A program made the translations under genes and the position numbers. A stretch of 64,000 nt of DNA, from positions 124,001 to 188,000 of the forward strand of contig JADZGE010000012.1 of the NCBI GenBank assembly GCA_020854035.1. Reading direction: 5' to 3'. Of the stretch, positions 17,821 to 26,394 are shown one piece after another; positions within the stretch are counted from its first letter, which is position 1, and each line of letters begins with the position of its first letter. Under the pieces are notes generated by a model. That model saw nothing but the letters and a program-made list of their open reading frames with translations, did not search any database and was not told the origin of the DNA. The DNA is from Burkholderiales bacterium. Its GTDB lineage: Bacteria; Pseudomonadota; Gammaproteobacteria; Burkholderiales; SG8-41.

Positions 17821-18789
17821 TCAGTTCGGCTGGACCCCGACGTCGGCGATCACCTTGCGCCACTTCTCGAAATCGGCGCGCAGGAACCGGGCGCAGTCGG
17901 CCTCGCTGCCCCCGATCGGATCGGCCGCGTCCGCCGCCAGGCGCTTGCGTACGTCGGCCATCGACAGCGCCTTCTGCATCTCGGCGTTCAGCCGGCTGAC
18001 GGCGGCGGCGGGCAGGCCCGCCGGCCCGAACATCCCCCACCACTGGCTGGAGTCGAACCCCGGTAGCGTCTCGGCGACGGTGGGCAGGTCCGGCGCGATG
18101 GAGACGCGGTTCGTGCTGGTCACAGCGAGCGCGCGCAGCCGCCCGCTCCTCACCTGCGCGGACACGGTCGGATACGCGGTGAACAGGAGCGAGACGTTGC
18201 CCGCCATGGTATCGACCACGGCAGGCGGCGCGCCTTTGTATGGCACGTGCAGCATCTCGATGCCGGTGCGCAGCTTGAACAGCTCGGCGGTCAAGTGGCT
18301 CAGCGTGCCGGCGCCGTTCGACCCGTAGTTGAGCCCGGCGGGACGCCGCTTCGCCAGCGCGATGAGGTCCTTCACGCTTTTCGCCGGAACCGAGGGGTGG
18401 ACCACCAGCACGTTGGGTGAGCTGCTGATGAGGACCACCGGCGCGAGATCGCGCAGCGGATCATAAGGCGACTTGCGCACGAGGTTGGGCCCGATCACCA
18501 GCGCGCTGGAGGAGCTGACGAGCAGCGTGTAGCCGTCGGGCGGGGCCTTCGCGACGTGATCGGTGCCGACGGCACCGCCGGCGCCGGAGCGGTTGTCCAC
18601 CAGGAACGGCTGTCCCAGCGCGGCGGCGAGCTTGTCCCCCAGGGTGCGGGCCATCAAGTCGGTGCCGCCCCCGGCGGGGAACGGCACGATGATCCGCACC
18701 GGCTTGACCGGGTAGCCCTGCGCGTCCACCAGCGCCGGCTGGAACAGCATCGCCGCGGCGGCGACAAGCATTGCCCGTTTCGTTGTCAT
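17821..18789 (-). CDS. Tripartite tricarboxylate transporter substrate-binding protein (Bug/TctC)
   Basis: 322 aa. Signal peptide MTTKRAMLVAAAAMLFQPAL ending at VDAQG, then YPVKPVRIIVPFPAGGGTD, VDNRSGAGG, PPDGYTLLVSSSS and the ligand-loop HVPYKGAPPAVVD; all family blocks are present. The ATG at 18789 follows a GGGGAGGAG ribosome-binding site; an upstream in-frame start would prepend 26 residues to the signal peptide. The gene lies between the carboxyltransferase and the CoA-transferase of the same strand. Ligand unknown. Confidence 0.92.
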   Translation of the reverse strand: MTTKRAMLVAAAAMLFQPALVDAQGYPVKPVRIIVPFPAGGGTDLMARTLGDKLAAALGQPFLVDNRSGAGGAVGTDHVAKAPPDGYTLLVSSSSALVIGPNLVRKSPYDPLRDLAPVVLISSSPNVLVVHPSVPAKSVKDLIALAKRRPAGLNYGSNGAGTLSHLTAELFKLRTGIEMLHVPYKGAPPAVVDTMAGNVSLLFTAYPTVSAQVRSGRLRALAVTSTNRVSIAPDLPTVAETLPGFDSSQWWGMFGPAGLPAAAVSRLNAEMQKALSMADVRKRLAADAADPIGGSEADCARFLRADFEKWRKVIADVGVQPN

Positions 18790-18914
18790 GTCTCCTCCCC
18801 GTTCGGCAAGGGTCGCGACTCCCGCGGGCGCGCGCGGCAATCGGCGTCGCCGGGAAAGCTTTTTCAACGCCTTCTCGTCAACGGCAAGCCCTCCGTGCGC
18901 CGGTCCGTCAGTAG

Positions 18915-20444
18915 TCAGTAGCTGGTCGGCCAGTTGGCGAGGCGGTGCTGTCCCACGCCGCCCGACAGCCGCAAGGCATGGATGTCGAGCGCCTCCTTCA
19001 GATACTCGCGCGTCTCGCGCGGATCGAGCACCTCCTTCACGCCGTAGACGGCGGCGAGATCGTAGGCGCCGCCGTTACGCGCCATCTCCCTGAGGAGATC
19101 GGCGAACCGCGCCGGATCGTCCTCCTCCTTCACGCCGTGCACCACCCGCACCGCGGTCCGGGGATTCATGAAGCTCACTTCCGCCGTCCACCAGGCGGCG
19201 ATCTCGTCGGCGATGCCGGCCCCGCCCATATTGATGAAGCCGCGGCCGTAGCTCTTGCGCAGGATGATGCTGATGCGCGGCACCGTCACCTGCAGGACGG
19301 CGTTCATCCAGTTGATCACGCGGCCGATGACGCCCTGCTTCTCGGCGTCGGGCCCGATCAGGAAGCCTGGCTGATCGTGAAGGAACACCAGCGGCACGTT
19401 GAACGAATCGCACAGCACGATGAAGTCGGTGGCCTTGCTGCACGCGTCGGCGTCCATCGCGCCCCCCTTGTAGAAGGGATTGTTGGCGATGATGCCGATC
19501 GCGCGCCCGTCGAGCCGCGCCAGCGCCGTCGTGATGCTGCGGCCGAAGCGCTCCTTCAGCTCGAAGACGCTGTCGCGGTCGACGAAGGCCCTGATCACCT
19601 TGCGCACGTCGTAGACCTGCGTCGGCGACTCGGGAACGAGGTCGAGGATGCCCTTCACCGCCTCGTCCGAGCCTTCCGCGACGGCCGCGACCGGCGGCGC
19701 CAGGCGGTTGTTGGTCGGTAGATAGGACAGGAAGCGCTTGATCGCGTCGATCGCCTGCGCGTCGGTGTCGACCACCGCGTCGGCAAACCCGGAATGCTCC
19801 GCGAGCACCTGCCAGCCGCCCAGCTCCTCCGGCGTCACTTCGCGCCCGAGCGACATCGAGACCACCCCGGGGCTCGCCACCGCCATGACGGAGCCCTTGC
19901 GCATGACGCAGAAATCCGAGCAGCACGCGTGCCACGCGGAAGAGCCGAACGCGTTGCCGAGCACGGCGGCCGCCCACGGCGCGTCGCGCGTGCGCAGGAA
20001 GCGCGGGCCCTCGAAGTTCATGCCCATCCCCTCGCCCATGATGTCGGGCATGCGAACGCCGGTGGATTCGCCCAGGAACACCACCGGGAACCCGCGCCGG
20101 CCGCCCACGTCCTTCACGTGCGCCATCTTGCGGTTGTTGGTGTAACTCGAGGAGGATCCCTTGACCGTGAAGTCGTAGCCCACCACGCCGACGCGCCGGC
20201 CTTCGATCCTGCCGAATCCCGTCACCTTGCCGTCGCAGGGCGTGGCGTCCCGCATCTCCGGGATGTAGGACACGCCAAAGAGCCCCGATTCCCGGAAGGT
20301 GCCGGGGTCGAGCAGCCGGTCGATGCGCTCGCGCACGTCGAGGACGCCGGGCTTGCGGCGCCGCGCGAGCTTCTCCGGCCCGCCCATCTCTCTCGCGCGC
20401 GCCGCCCGCTCCGCGTGCTCCCGGACCTGTCGTTCGAATTTCAC
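18915..20444 (-). CDS. Acyl-CoA carboxylase carboxyltransferase subunit (type B)
   Basis: 509 aa from a GTG that overlaps the stop of the citrate-synthase-like gene (GTGA). Two crotonase domains: DVRERIDRLLDPGTFRESGL, the N-domain acyl/biotin motif GESTGVRMPD, FLSYLPTNNRLAPP, then GIIANNPFYKGGAMDADACS, CDSFNVPLVFLHDQPGFLIG and LRKSYGRGFINMGG, closing with LANWPTSY. It belongs with the paralogues at 30170 and 37451, which share the EST/SGAR-type motif and the identical last five residues WPTSY. The partner biotin carboxylase may be the one at 28724. Two tandem GTCAGTA words overlap its 3' end. Confidence 0.9.
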   Translation of the reverse strand: MKFERQVREHAERAARAREMGGPEKLARRRKPGVLDVRERIDRLLDPGTFRESGLFGVSYIPEMRDATPCDGKVTGFGRIEGRRVGVVGYDFTVKGSSSSYTNNRKMAHVKDVGGRRGFPVVFLGESTGVRMPDIMGEGMGMNFEGPRFLRTRDAPWAAAVLGNAFGSSAWHACCSDFCVMRKGSVMAVASPGVVSMSLGREVTPEELGGWQVLAEHSGFADAVVDTDAQAIDAIKRFLSYLPTNNRLAPPVAAVAEGSDEAVKGILDLVPESPTQVYDVRKVIRAFVDRDSVFELKERFGRSITTALARLDGRAIGIIANNPFYKGGAMDADACSKATDFIVLCDSFNVPLVFLHDQPGFLIGPDAEKQGVIGRVINWMNAVLQVTVPRISIILRKSYGRGFINMGGAGIADEIAAWWTAEVSFMNPRTAVRVVHGVKEEDDPARFADLLREMARNGGAYDLAAVYGVKEVLDPRETREYLKEALDIHALRLSGGVGQHRLANWPTSY

Positions 20445-21589
20445 GCCGCTCCCCCGGCGGCCTTCGCGGCGCGCGCGGCCAGCGGCACGTAGGGCCGCGG
20501 CGCGGGGCCAACGTAGCGCGAGCTGGGATGGATGATCCGATTGTTCTCCCGCTGCTCGGCGATATGGGCGACGAGGCCGCACACCCGCGCGAGCAGGAAC
20601 ATCGGCGGAAAGAGCCCGACGGGCAGCCCGCAGCCGCGGTAGATGAGCGCCGAGTAGTAGTCCAGGTTGGCGAACATGCCGCGGCTGCGCAGGAGCACGG
20701 ACTCGACCCGCTCGGCAACCTCCAGCAACCGGCGGCTGGCGGCGTCCACCGCGAGCTTGCGCGCCCATTCGCGGTTGATCGCGTTGCGCGGGTCCGAGCG
20801 CGTGTACGCGCGCTGGCCGAAGCCGGGGACCCGCTTCTTCTGCGCGATCATGTCGAGCACCGCGGCTTCCGCCTTCTCCGCGTTCTCGAAGCGCTCGAGA
20901 AAGCGCAGCACGGCGGCGTTCGCGCTCCCATGTAGCGCCCCGCGCAGCGTGCCGATGGCGGCGACGAAGGCCGAGTGCGCGTCGGCGAGCGTCGAGGCGG
21001 CGACGCGGGCGGCGAAGGTGGAGGCGTTGAAATCATGCTCGGCGTAGCCGATGAGCGAGACCTCGAACGCCCGCCGTTCGAGGTCGGCGGCGGCGCGCCC
21101 GTGGAGCAGGTGCAGGATGTGTCCCGCGAGGTCCGGCTCGCCGCTGCCGGTCTCGATGCGCCGGCCCGAGTCATGGAAGTGGTGCCAGTAGAAAAGCATC
21201 GAGGGCAGGCAGGCGGAAAGCCGGGCGCCCACCGCGTCCAGGCCATTCTCCTTGGTTTCGGGCTCGAGATTCCCCAGCATCGAGCAGCCGGTCCGCAGCA
21301 CGTCCATGGGGTGAGAGTCCTTCGGGACGAGCTCCAGCATCGACGCGAGGGCCGGCGGCAGCCGCCGCGCGCGCCGCAGGCCATCGCGATACGCCTCGAG
21401 CTCGGCCGCGTCGGGCAGCTCGCCGCGCGTGACGAGATAGGCCACTTCCTCGTAGCCCGCCTGCGCGGCGAGCTCCTCGATGGCGTAGCCGCGGTAGTGG
21501 AGCCGGTCGGCCCGCCTGTCCGGCAGGGAGATGCGGGTCTCGTCGACGATGACGCCGTCGAGCCCCCGCGGAACGGTGATCTCCGCCAT
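20441..21589 (-). CDS. Citrate synthase-family protein with an altered active site
   Basis: 382 aa, the short form of the citrate/2-methylcitrate synthase family. It begins with GLDGVIVDETRISLPD and contains YAEHDFNASTFAARVAAST, GALHGSANAAVLRFLE, GFGQRAYTRSDPRNAINREW and NLDYYSALIYRGCGLP. The usual catalytic motif GxGHxVYxxxDPR has Gln in place of His, and HGGANE reads HGSANA; the catalytic Asp (in NLDYYS) and the first His are kept. It may thus catalyse a modified condensation or cleavage, or be inactive. First gene of the minus-strand CoA-ester operon. A Crp-like dyad sits 89-104 bases upstream of the ATG, in the space shared with a divergent Crp/Fnr gene. Confidence 0.85.
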   Translation of the reverse strand: MAEITVPRGLDGVIVDETRISLPDRRADRLHYRGYAIEELAAQAGYEEVAYLVTRGELPDAAELEAYRDGLRRARRLPPALASMLELVPKDSHPMDVLRTGCSMLGNLEPETKENGLDAVGARLSACLPSMLFYWHHFHDSGRRIETGSGEPDLAGHILHLLHGRAAADLERRAFEVSLIGYAEHDFNASTFAARVAASTLADAHSAFVAAIGTLRGALHGSANAAVLRFLERFENAEKAEAAVLDMIAQKKRVPGFGQRAYTRSDPRNAINREWARKLAVDAASRRLLEVAERVESVLLRSRGMFANLDYYSALIYRGCGLPVGLFPPMFLLARVCGLVAHIAEQRENNRIIHPSSRYVGPAPRPYVPLAARAAKAAGGAA

Positions 21590-21673
21590 TTTTTTCCTTT
21601 TCCTCCTTCCTCGCCAGCGGGCCCGGCCCCTCCGCGCCCGGCCCGAGCCAGTGTCGCCTCGACGGGATGCGAA

Positions 21674-21698
21674 AATCTGCCATCTGGGTGACAATTCC
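21674..21698. promoter_or_regulatory. Crp-like dyad, copy 1 (between citrate-synthase-like gene and Crp/Fnr gene)
   Basis: The core TGCCA-N6-TGACA (21678-21693) is a 5-6-5 inverted repeat with one mismatch, the spacing used by Crp/Fnr-family regulators. The flanking bases are also conserved with a second copy at 26332-26356: 23 of 25 positions are identical. It lies in the 171-base divergent region of the citrate-synthase-like operon and the Crp/Fnr gene, so the regulator may control both and itself. Confidence 0.6.
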
Positions 21699-21760
21699 GC
21701 CAATGAGCCTCGCGCGGCGCCCGGCTGCCGCGCCGGGGGCGGGCCCGCGGGAGGGACACA

Positions 21761-22429
21761 GTGGTCACGACGGATTTCCTTGGCAGGCTCGACCGGGAAG
21801 CCCGGGAGGCGCTGTTGGCGCAGGCGTGCCGCCGGCGACTGCGCAAGGGTGCGTTCGTCTACCGCATCTGCGATCGGGGAGACGCGGTTCATTTCCTGCT
21901 CTCGGGCCGCATCAAGACCTACAAGCTCACCCCGGACGGGCGCGAGGTCATCCTGTGGTTCGGCTTTCCCGGCGAGGTCTTCGGGCTGGTCGAGCCCCCG
22001 CACCGCCGGGGACGCATGGTGAGCGTCGAGGCCTGCGAGCCGAGCGAGATCGCCGAGATTCCTGGCGCGAACTTCCGCGAGTTCCTCGATGCGCGCCCCG
22101 ACGTCTCCCGGCTGCTGGTGCAGATCATGGCCTCGCGGCTCGGCATGCTCGCGAACCGCCTGGTCTATTTCATGGCCGACGACGCGGAGGCGCGCATCGC
22201 CAAGTTCCTGGTGGACCTCGCGGCGCGCTACCACGCCACGGCCGACGGCGCCGCCGCGCCCATCGGCCTCACCCACCAGGAAATCGCCGACATCACCGGC
22301 GTGCAGCGCCAGACGGCGACACGCATCCTCGGCCGCCTGACGGAGTGCGGCGCGCTGTCGATGCACTACCGAAGGATCAGCGTTCGCGACCGCGACCTGC
22401 TGTCACGCTACGCGGCGCGGCACCGCTGA
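21761..22429 (+). CDS. Crp/Fnr-family transcriptional regulator
   Basis: 222 aa. N-terminal cyclic-nucleotide-type sensor barrel (KGAFVYRICDRGDAVHFLLS, GRIKTYKLTPDGREVILWFG), a long dimer helix near residue 125, and a C-terminal winged helix with recognition region LTHQEIADITGVQRQTATRI. The cAMP-contacting signature of true CRP and the N-terminal Cys cluster of FNR are not evident, so the effector is unknown. The GTG at 21761 is preceded by GGAGGGA. It is divergent from the citrate-synthase-like operon, and a 5-6-5 dyad between them recurs upstream of the cytochrome/oxidoreductase genes. Ends 16 bases from the convergent oxidoreductase gene. Confidence 0.88.
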   Translation: MVTTDFLGRLDREAREALLAQACRRRLRKGAFVYRICDRGDAVHFLLSGRIKTYKLTPDGREVILWFGFPGEVFGLVEPPHRRGRMVSVEACEPSEIAEIPGANFREFLDARPDVSRLLVQIMASRLGMLANRLVYFMADDAEARIAKFLVDLAARYHATADGAAAPIGLTHQEIADITGVQRQTATRILGRLTECGALSMHYRRISVRDRDLLSRYAARHR

Positions 22430-22445
22430 AGCATCGCGCGCCGGG

Positions 22446-25433
22446 TCAGGCGGGGGCGCGTGACACGCGACAGAGCAGCGCCTTGAAGTTGGTCTGGTCC
22501 GACACCGGGTCGCGCTGCGTCTTGTCGGTAAGGAAGTTCACCGAACGCCAGGGATGGTACGGCTGGCGCTCGCCCCACCCGATCGGCACGAACACCGCGT
22601 CCGGGCGGATGCCGGTCGTCAACCACGCGACGGCGTCGATCGCGCCGTGGTCGGTCTCGATATGCACCTTCTCCCCGTCGCGGATGCCGAGCGCGCCGGC
22701 CTTGTCCGGGTGGATCTGGCAGAACAGGTCCGGCCACATCTCCGCCGACTGCCAGAAGTAGTGGGTCCAGCTGTGGAAGTGCGCCGCCGAGGGCCGCCCG
22801 GTGAGGAGCTCGGTATCGTAGCCGCGCGCCCTGAGCTGCGCCCCGGGGCTCGCCGCCGCGGGCGAGACGATCCGCGCGCGGGAGGTGCCGGTCGCGGGCT
22901 CGCAGAAGGGCGATATCACGCCGGCATCCGCGTCGCTGTGCTCCAGCTCCAGGTAAGGCAGGTCCACGAGCTGCTCGCGATCGCTGTAGAACTCCGGCAG
23001 CGCGGACAGGCCCAGCGTCCGGAACTTGCCCTCCAGCGCCTCCGTCCAGAATTCCAGCTTGCCGCTGGCGGTCGGAAAGCGGTGCCCGGGCGGCGCCCCC
23101 GGCGCGGTGGTGCCCTCGAGGTAGAGGGTCTCGATCTCCGGGGCATCCTCGCTCGCCACCGGATGCCGCACCCAGCGCCACGGCACCGAGTGCAGCCGCT
23201 GCTGCGTGCAGCCGCGGATCAGTTCGTTGCCGATGCAGGCCTCGTCCCAGAACACGCGGGTGTCCTTGTAGCGCTCCTGCAGCACGTCGTCGAAGCCGAA
23301 GCGCTTGCCGAGCTCGATCCAGATCCATCCGTCGGCCTTCGCCTCTCCGGGCGGCTCGATCATCTTGTCGATCCACACGATGCGGCGATCGTCGTTCGAG
23401 CGCCCGATCTCGCCTTTCTCGATGCCGGTCGCGGCGGGCAGCACGTAGTCGGCGTACGCGGAGGTCTCGTTGGGGAAAAGCTCGATGTGCACCAGCAGGT
23501 CGAGGGACTCGAACGCCGCGCGGACCTTGTCCTGCCCCGGCCACTGCGCGAGCGGGTTGTTGCAGGCAACGAGCGCCCGCAGCGGATACGGCTTGCCGTG
23601 CAGCATGGCGTCCGTCCACCCCGCGGGACTGCGCCGCACCTTGGGACGGGTGATCTTCGCGCGCCGGTGCCGCGGCGCGTTCGCCCGGATGGGGCTGCCG
23701 TGGGTCATGTTGAAGTAGGCGCCGCCGCGCCGGCCCCAGTTCCCGGTGATGGCCGCGAGGAACATGAGCACGCGGTTGGTCTGCGTACCGTTGGTGTGCT
23801 GGTTGACGCCGCGGCTCGCGAAGATCACGCAACCGTCGGCGGCGGCGATTTCCTCCGCGAGCCGCCGCGTCTCCGCGGCGGGAATCCCGGTGATCGGCTC
23901 GGCCCACTCCGGGGTGTAGCCGCGCGACCGGATGAACTCGCGCCACTCTCCGAAGCCGAGGATCCACTCGCGGCAGAAGCGCGCGTCGTGCAGACCTCGC
24001 TCGAGAATGTGCTGGCACATCGCGAGTCCCAGCGCCATGTCGGTCCCCGGCCGGATCGGGAGCCAGCGGTCCGCCTTCGCCGCGGTCGCGGAGAGGCGCG
24101 GGTCCACCACGATCATCCGGGCGCCGTTCCGGATGCGCCAGTCGTTGATCATGCCGAAATAGACCGGGCGCGTCTCGGCCTGGTTGTCGCCGATGTAGAC
24201 GTAGAGGCGGGCCGAGCCCAGGTCGCCCGGGGTGTAGCTGTTGCCGCTGCCGACCCGTCCCTGCGTGAGCGAGAACGCGACGCTCTTGGCCGCCCCGCAG
24301 AAGGGATCGGTGCTGTCCTTGTTGGGCGTGCCCCACATCTGCGCGAAGAGGCGCGTGTAGCCGCGGCCGTCGAGGGTGCCGGTGCGCGTGCCGATGAACA
24401 TCGCCAGCGCCTCGGGCCCGTGGACGTCGCGCACCTTCTTCAGCTTCCCGGCGATCTCGTCGAGCGCCTGGTCCCACGAAATGCGCTCGAAGCGGTTCTC
24501 GCCGCGCGCGCCCACCCGCTTCAGGGGATAACGCAGCCGGTGCTCGCTGTGATAGAGCTGGAGCGTCATCTGTGATTTCGGGCACACGCGCCCGCGCAGC
24601 AGGGGGTCGTCGTCGTTGCCCGTGATGCGAACCAGCTCGTTGCCCTTGAAGTGGAAGTTCGCGCTGCAGCAGTTGAAGCAGATGTTGCAGCCGCCTGGAA
24701 CCACCCGGTCGGCGATCGCCTCCTCGCGCGGCATGCCATAGGGAAACGCGGGCCGCGATTGCATCACCTTCGCCTGCGCCTCCGGGGCGTCGATGAACGC
24801 CGGGCGCCGCGCCGCCCGCGCCGGCACGCGCGCCGGCGCGCGCCCGGCGCCCTCTGCATTGCGCGCGGGCAGGCGCTCCAGGTAGATCGTCGCGGGCCCG
24901 AGAAGGAAATGATCGTGGTCGCGCTGCGCCCGCCCCTCGGCGGCGGCCTGCGCCAGCAGTTCGCCGCGATTGCCGAAGCGGATCGCCCGCGTCGGGCAGA
25001 CGCTGGCGCAGGCGGTCGTTTGCCCCTCGCCGCGGCGATCCTCACAGAGATCGCACTTCACGGCGTGGTGCTCGCGCGGGTCGTAGCCCATGGCGCTGTA
25101 GGGACAGGCGATCACGCACTCGCCGCACCCCGTGCAGCGGGACTCGACCGCCTTCACGACGCCGGTGCGCGGGTCCTTCTCGATCGCCTTGGGGTTCACC
25201 GGGCACGCGCGCAGGCACGCCGGGCGCTCGCAGTGCTGGCAGGTGAGCGTGAGAAACGCGAGCCCGGCCTCCTCGAGGCCGCTCGCCCAGACCACCTTGT
25301 TGCGGTACTCGCCGGGACCGAGGCGGTGCTCCTGCTTGCACGCCGCCTCGCAACTCTTGCAGCCCGTACACCGCTCCAGATCGATGAGCAGCGCCAGCCG
25401 TCCCGCGTTCTCGACGTCCGCTACCGTTCCCAT
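22446..25433 (-). CDS. One-chain Fe-S / molybdopterin oxidoreductase (DMSO reductase family)
   Basis: 995 aa. Residues 1 to about 165 form a four-cluster ferredoxin subunit like HybA/DmsB/PsrB (CTGCKSCEAACKQEH, CQHCERPACLRACPVNPKAI, CTGCGECVIACPYSAMGY, CDLCEDRRG). A linker of about 60 residues follows. From about residue 240 there is a complete molybdopterin catalytic subunit: its own [4Fe-4S] motif CNICFNCC, KDSTDPFCGAAKSVAFSL with Cys as the likely Mo ligand (as in polysulfide/thiosulfate reductases), SRGVNQHTNGTQTNR, and the cofactor-binding C-terminal domain. These are normally two polypeptides. No Tat signal is visible, so the active site is probably cytoplasmic. A b-type cytochrome is encoded 4 bases upstream. 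The substrate cannot be named from sequence. Confidence 0.85.
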   Translation of the reverse strand: MGTVADVENAGRLALLIDLERCTGCKSCEAACKQEHRLGPGEYRNKVVWASGLEEAGLAFLTLTCQHCERPACLRACPVNPKAIEKDPRTGVVKAVESRCTGCGECVIACPYSAMGYDPREHHAVKCDLCEDRRGEGQTTACASVCPTRAIRFGNRGELLAQAAAEGRAQRDHDHFLLGPATIYLERLPARNAEGAGRAPARVPARAARRPAFIDAPEAQAKVMQSRPAFPYGMPREEAIADRVVPGGCNICFNCCSANFHFKGNELVRITGNDDDPLLRGRVCPKSQMTLQLYHSEHRLRYPLKRVGARGENRFERISWDQALDEIAGKLKKVRDVHGPEALAMFIGTRTGTLDGRGYTRLFAQMWGTPNKDSTDPFCGAAKSVAFSLTQGRVGSGNSYTPGDLGSARLYVYIGDNQAETRPVYFGMINDWRIRNGARMIVVDPRLSATAAKADRWLPIRPGTDMALGLAMCQHILERGLHDARFCREWILGFGEWREFIRSRGYTPEWAEPITGIPAAETRRLAEEIAAADGCVIFASRGVNQHTNGTQTNRVLMFLAAITGNWGRRGGAYFNMTHGSPIRANAPRHRRAKITRPKVRRSPAGWTDAMLHGKPYPLRALVACNNPLAQWPGQDKVRAAFESLDLLVHIELFPNETSAYADYVLPAATGIEKGEIGRSNDDRRIVWIDKMIEPPGEAKADGWIWIELGKRFGFDDVLQERYKDTRVFWDEACIGNELIRGCTQQRLHSVPWRWVRHPVASEDAPEIETLYLEGTTAPGAPPGHRFPTASGKLEFWTEALEGKFRTLGLSALPEFYSDREQLVDLPYLELEHSDADAGVISPFCEPATGTSRARIVSPAAASPGAQLRARGYDTELLTGRPSAAHFHSWTHYFWQSAEMWPDLFCQIHPDKAGALGIRDGEKVHIETDHGAIDAVAWLTTGIRPDAVFVPIGWGERQPYHPWRSVNFLTDKTQRDPVSDQTNFKALLCRVSRAPA

Positions 25434-25437
25434 CGCC

Positions 25438-26211
25438 TCACCACGCCGCGAGGTGCCACCAGGTGATCGGGCCGCCGTCCGCGACGTAGCCCGCGAAGAA
25501 CGTCACGGTTACGACGTGAATCACCACGCCGAGCACGAATATCCAGGCGAGCGCCATGTGCAGGGGCCGCCACCAGGCCTGCGCCGGGGGCACCGCCCGC
25601 CGCGTGCCGAGCAGCCGCGATTCCTCGCGCGCGAGCCGCCGGTAGGCAACCGCCAGGCGCGGGCTGCGCGCGAAATGGGGCAGGTTGACCGAGAACGTCC
25701 CCTCCGATGCCCCGGGATCGAGCTCCGCGAGCAGGCGCCGCTTCTCCGCGATCAGCTCGCGCAGCCGCTCGCGCGTCGCCGCGTCCGGGACCGTGAACGC
25801 CGGCGCCTTCGCCGCGAACGTCGCCGCCATCTGGCGCGGCCCCCGCACCCGCGCCCAGACGCCGCACGCCGCCAGCGCGGCGAGCGCGAGCAGCAGCAGG
25901 GCCGGCGCCCGGCGCAGGTAGCCGCCCGAGTGGATAGCGACCAGCACCATGCCGGCGAAAGAACAGGCGACGTGGGCGTTGAACCACCCCACCGGGTCCG
26001 CGGCGCGCCCGCCCCGCTTCGCCACGGAAAACGCGACCGGGACGAGCAGCAGCGCGACGCCGAGGACGCCCGTCAGGAAGAGCGCCGGGCTGCCCGGCAC
26101 GCGCCAGGCTTCCGGCAGCCACGAGCGCGCCGTGAACCAGAGCGCGATGGCAATGACGCCTGCCGCCGTCAGCCGCAGCAGCGTCGCGTTCGACAAGTCG
26201 TGTCGGATCAT
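25438..26211 (-). CDS. Membrane b-type cytochrome subunit of the Fe-S/Mo oxidoreductase
   Basis: 257 aa with about five membrane segments: LLRLTAAGVIAIALWF, ALFLTGVLGVALLLVPVAF, a third with two His (NAHVACSFAGMVLVAIHSGG), a fourth (PALLLLALAALAACGVW), and a C-terminal one with two more His (LHMALAWIFVLGVVIHVV). Four His in two helices suit one or two b hemes that link the quinone pool to the neighbouring Fe-S protein. A charged loop of about 75 residues separates TM4 and TM5. The ATG at 26211 is chosen because the longer frame adds a Pro/Gly/Arg-rich tail. The stop lies 4 bases before the oxidoreductase start. A Crp-like dyad is 125-140 bases upstream. Confidence 0.78.
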   Translation of the reverse strand: MIRHDLSNATLLRLTAAGVIAIALWFTARSWLPEAWRVPGSPALFLTGVLGVALLLVPVAFSVAKRGGRAADPVGWFNAHVACSFAGMVLVAIHSGGYLRRAPALLLLALAALAACGVWARVRGPRQMAATFAAKAPAFTVPDAATRERLRELIAEKRRLLAELDPGASEGTFSVNLPHFARSPRLAVAYRRLAREESRLLGTRRAVPPAQAWWRPLHMALAWIFVLGVVIHVVTVTFFAGYVADGGPITWWHLAAW

Positions 26212-26331
26212 GGTCGCGGGGCCGCCGGCGCGAGCGCCAATCCTATTCCGGCTTCGTGCGGGACAGGGCGCGGCGCCGCTTCCCGGCGGGCAGGTGTTCC
26301 CGCGAGCAGTATTGCCGCCGGCCGCCGCGGG

Positions 26332-26356
26332 AATCTGCCACCTGGATGACAATTCC
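26332..26356. promoter_or_regulatory. Crp-like dyad, copy 2 (upstream of the cytochrome/oxidoreductase operon)
   Basis: TGCCA-N6-TGACA at 26336-26351 inside a 25-base block that differs from copy 1 (21674-21698) at only two positions. It lies in the 183-base gap between the acyl-CoA ligase alpha gene and the cytochrome gene, so it is the probable control site of the oxidoreductase operon. It has the same orientation as copy 1. Confidence 0.6.
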
Positions 26357-26394
26357 CCGGGCGGGCGGGCGCCTCCCGTTGCCGGCGGCGGGGA

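Noticed and set aside
21594-21670. Possible small gene between the citrate-synthase-like and Crp/Fnr genes
   Set aside because: Short frames only, no start with a ribosome-binding site; the region is better explained as a divergent control region.
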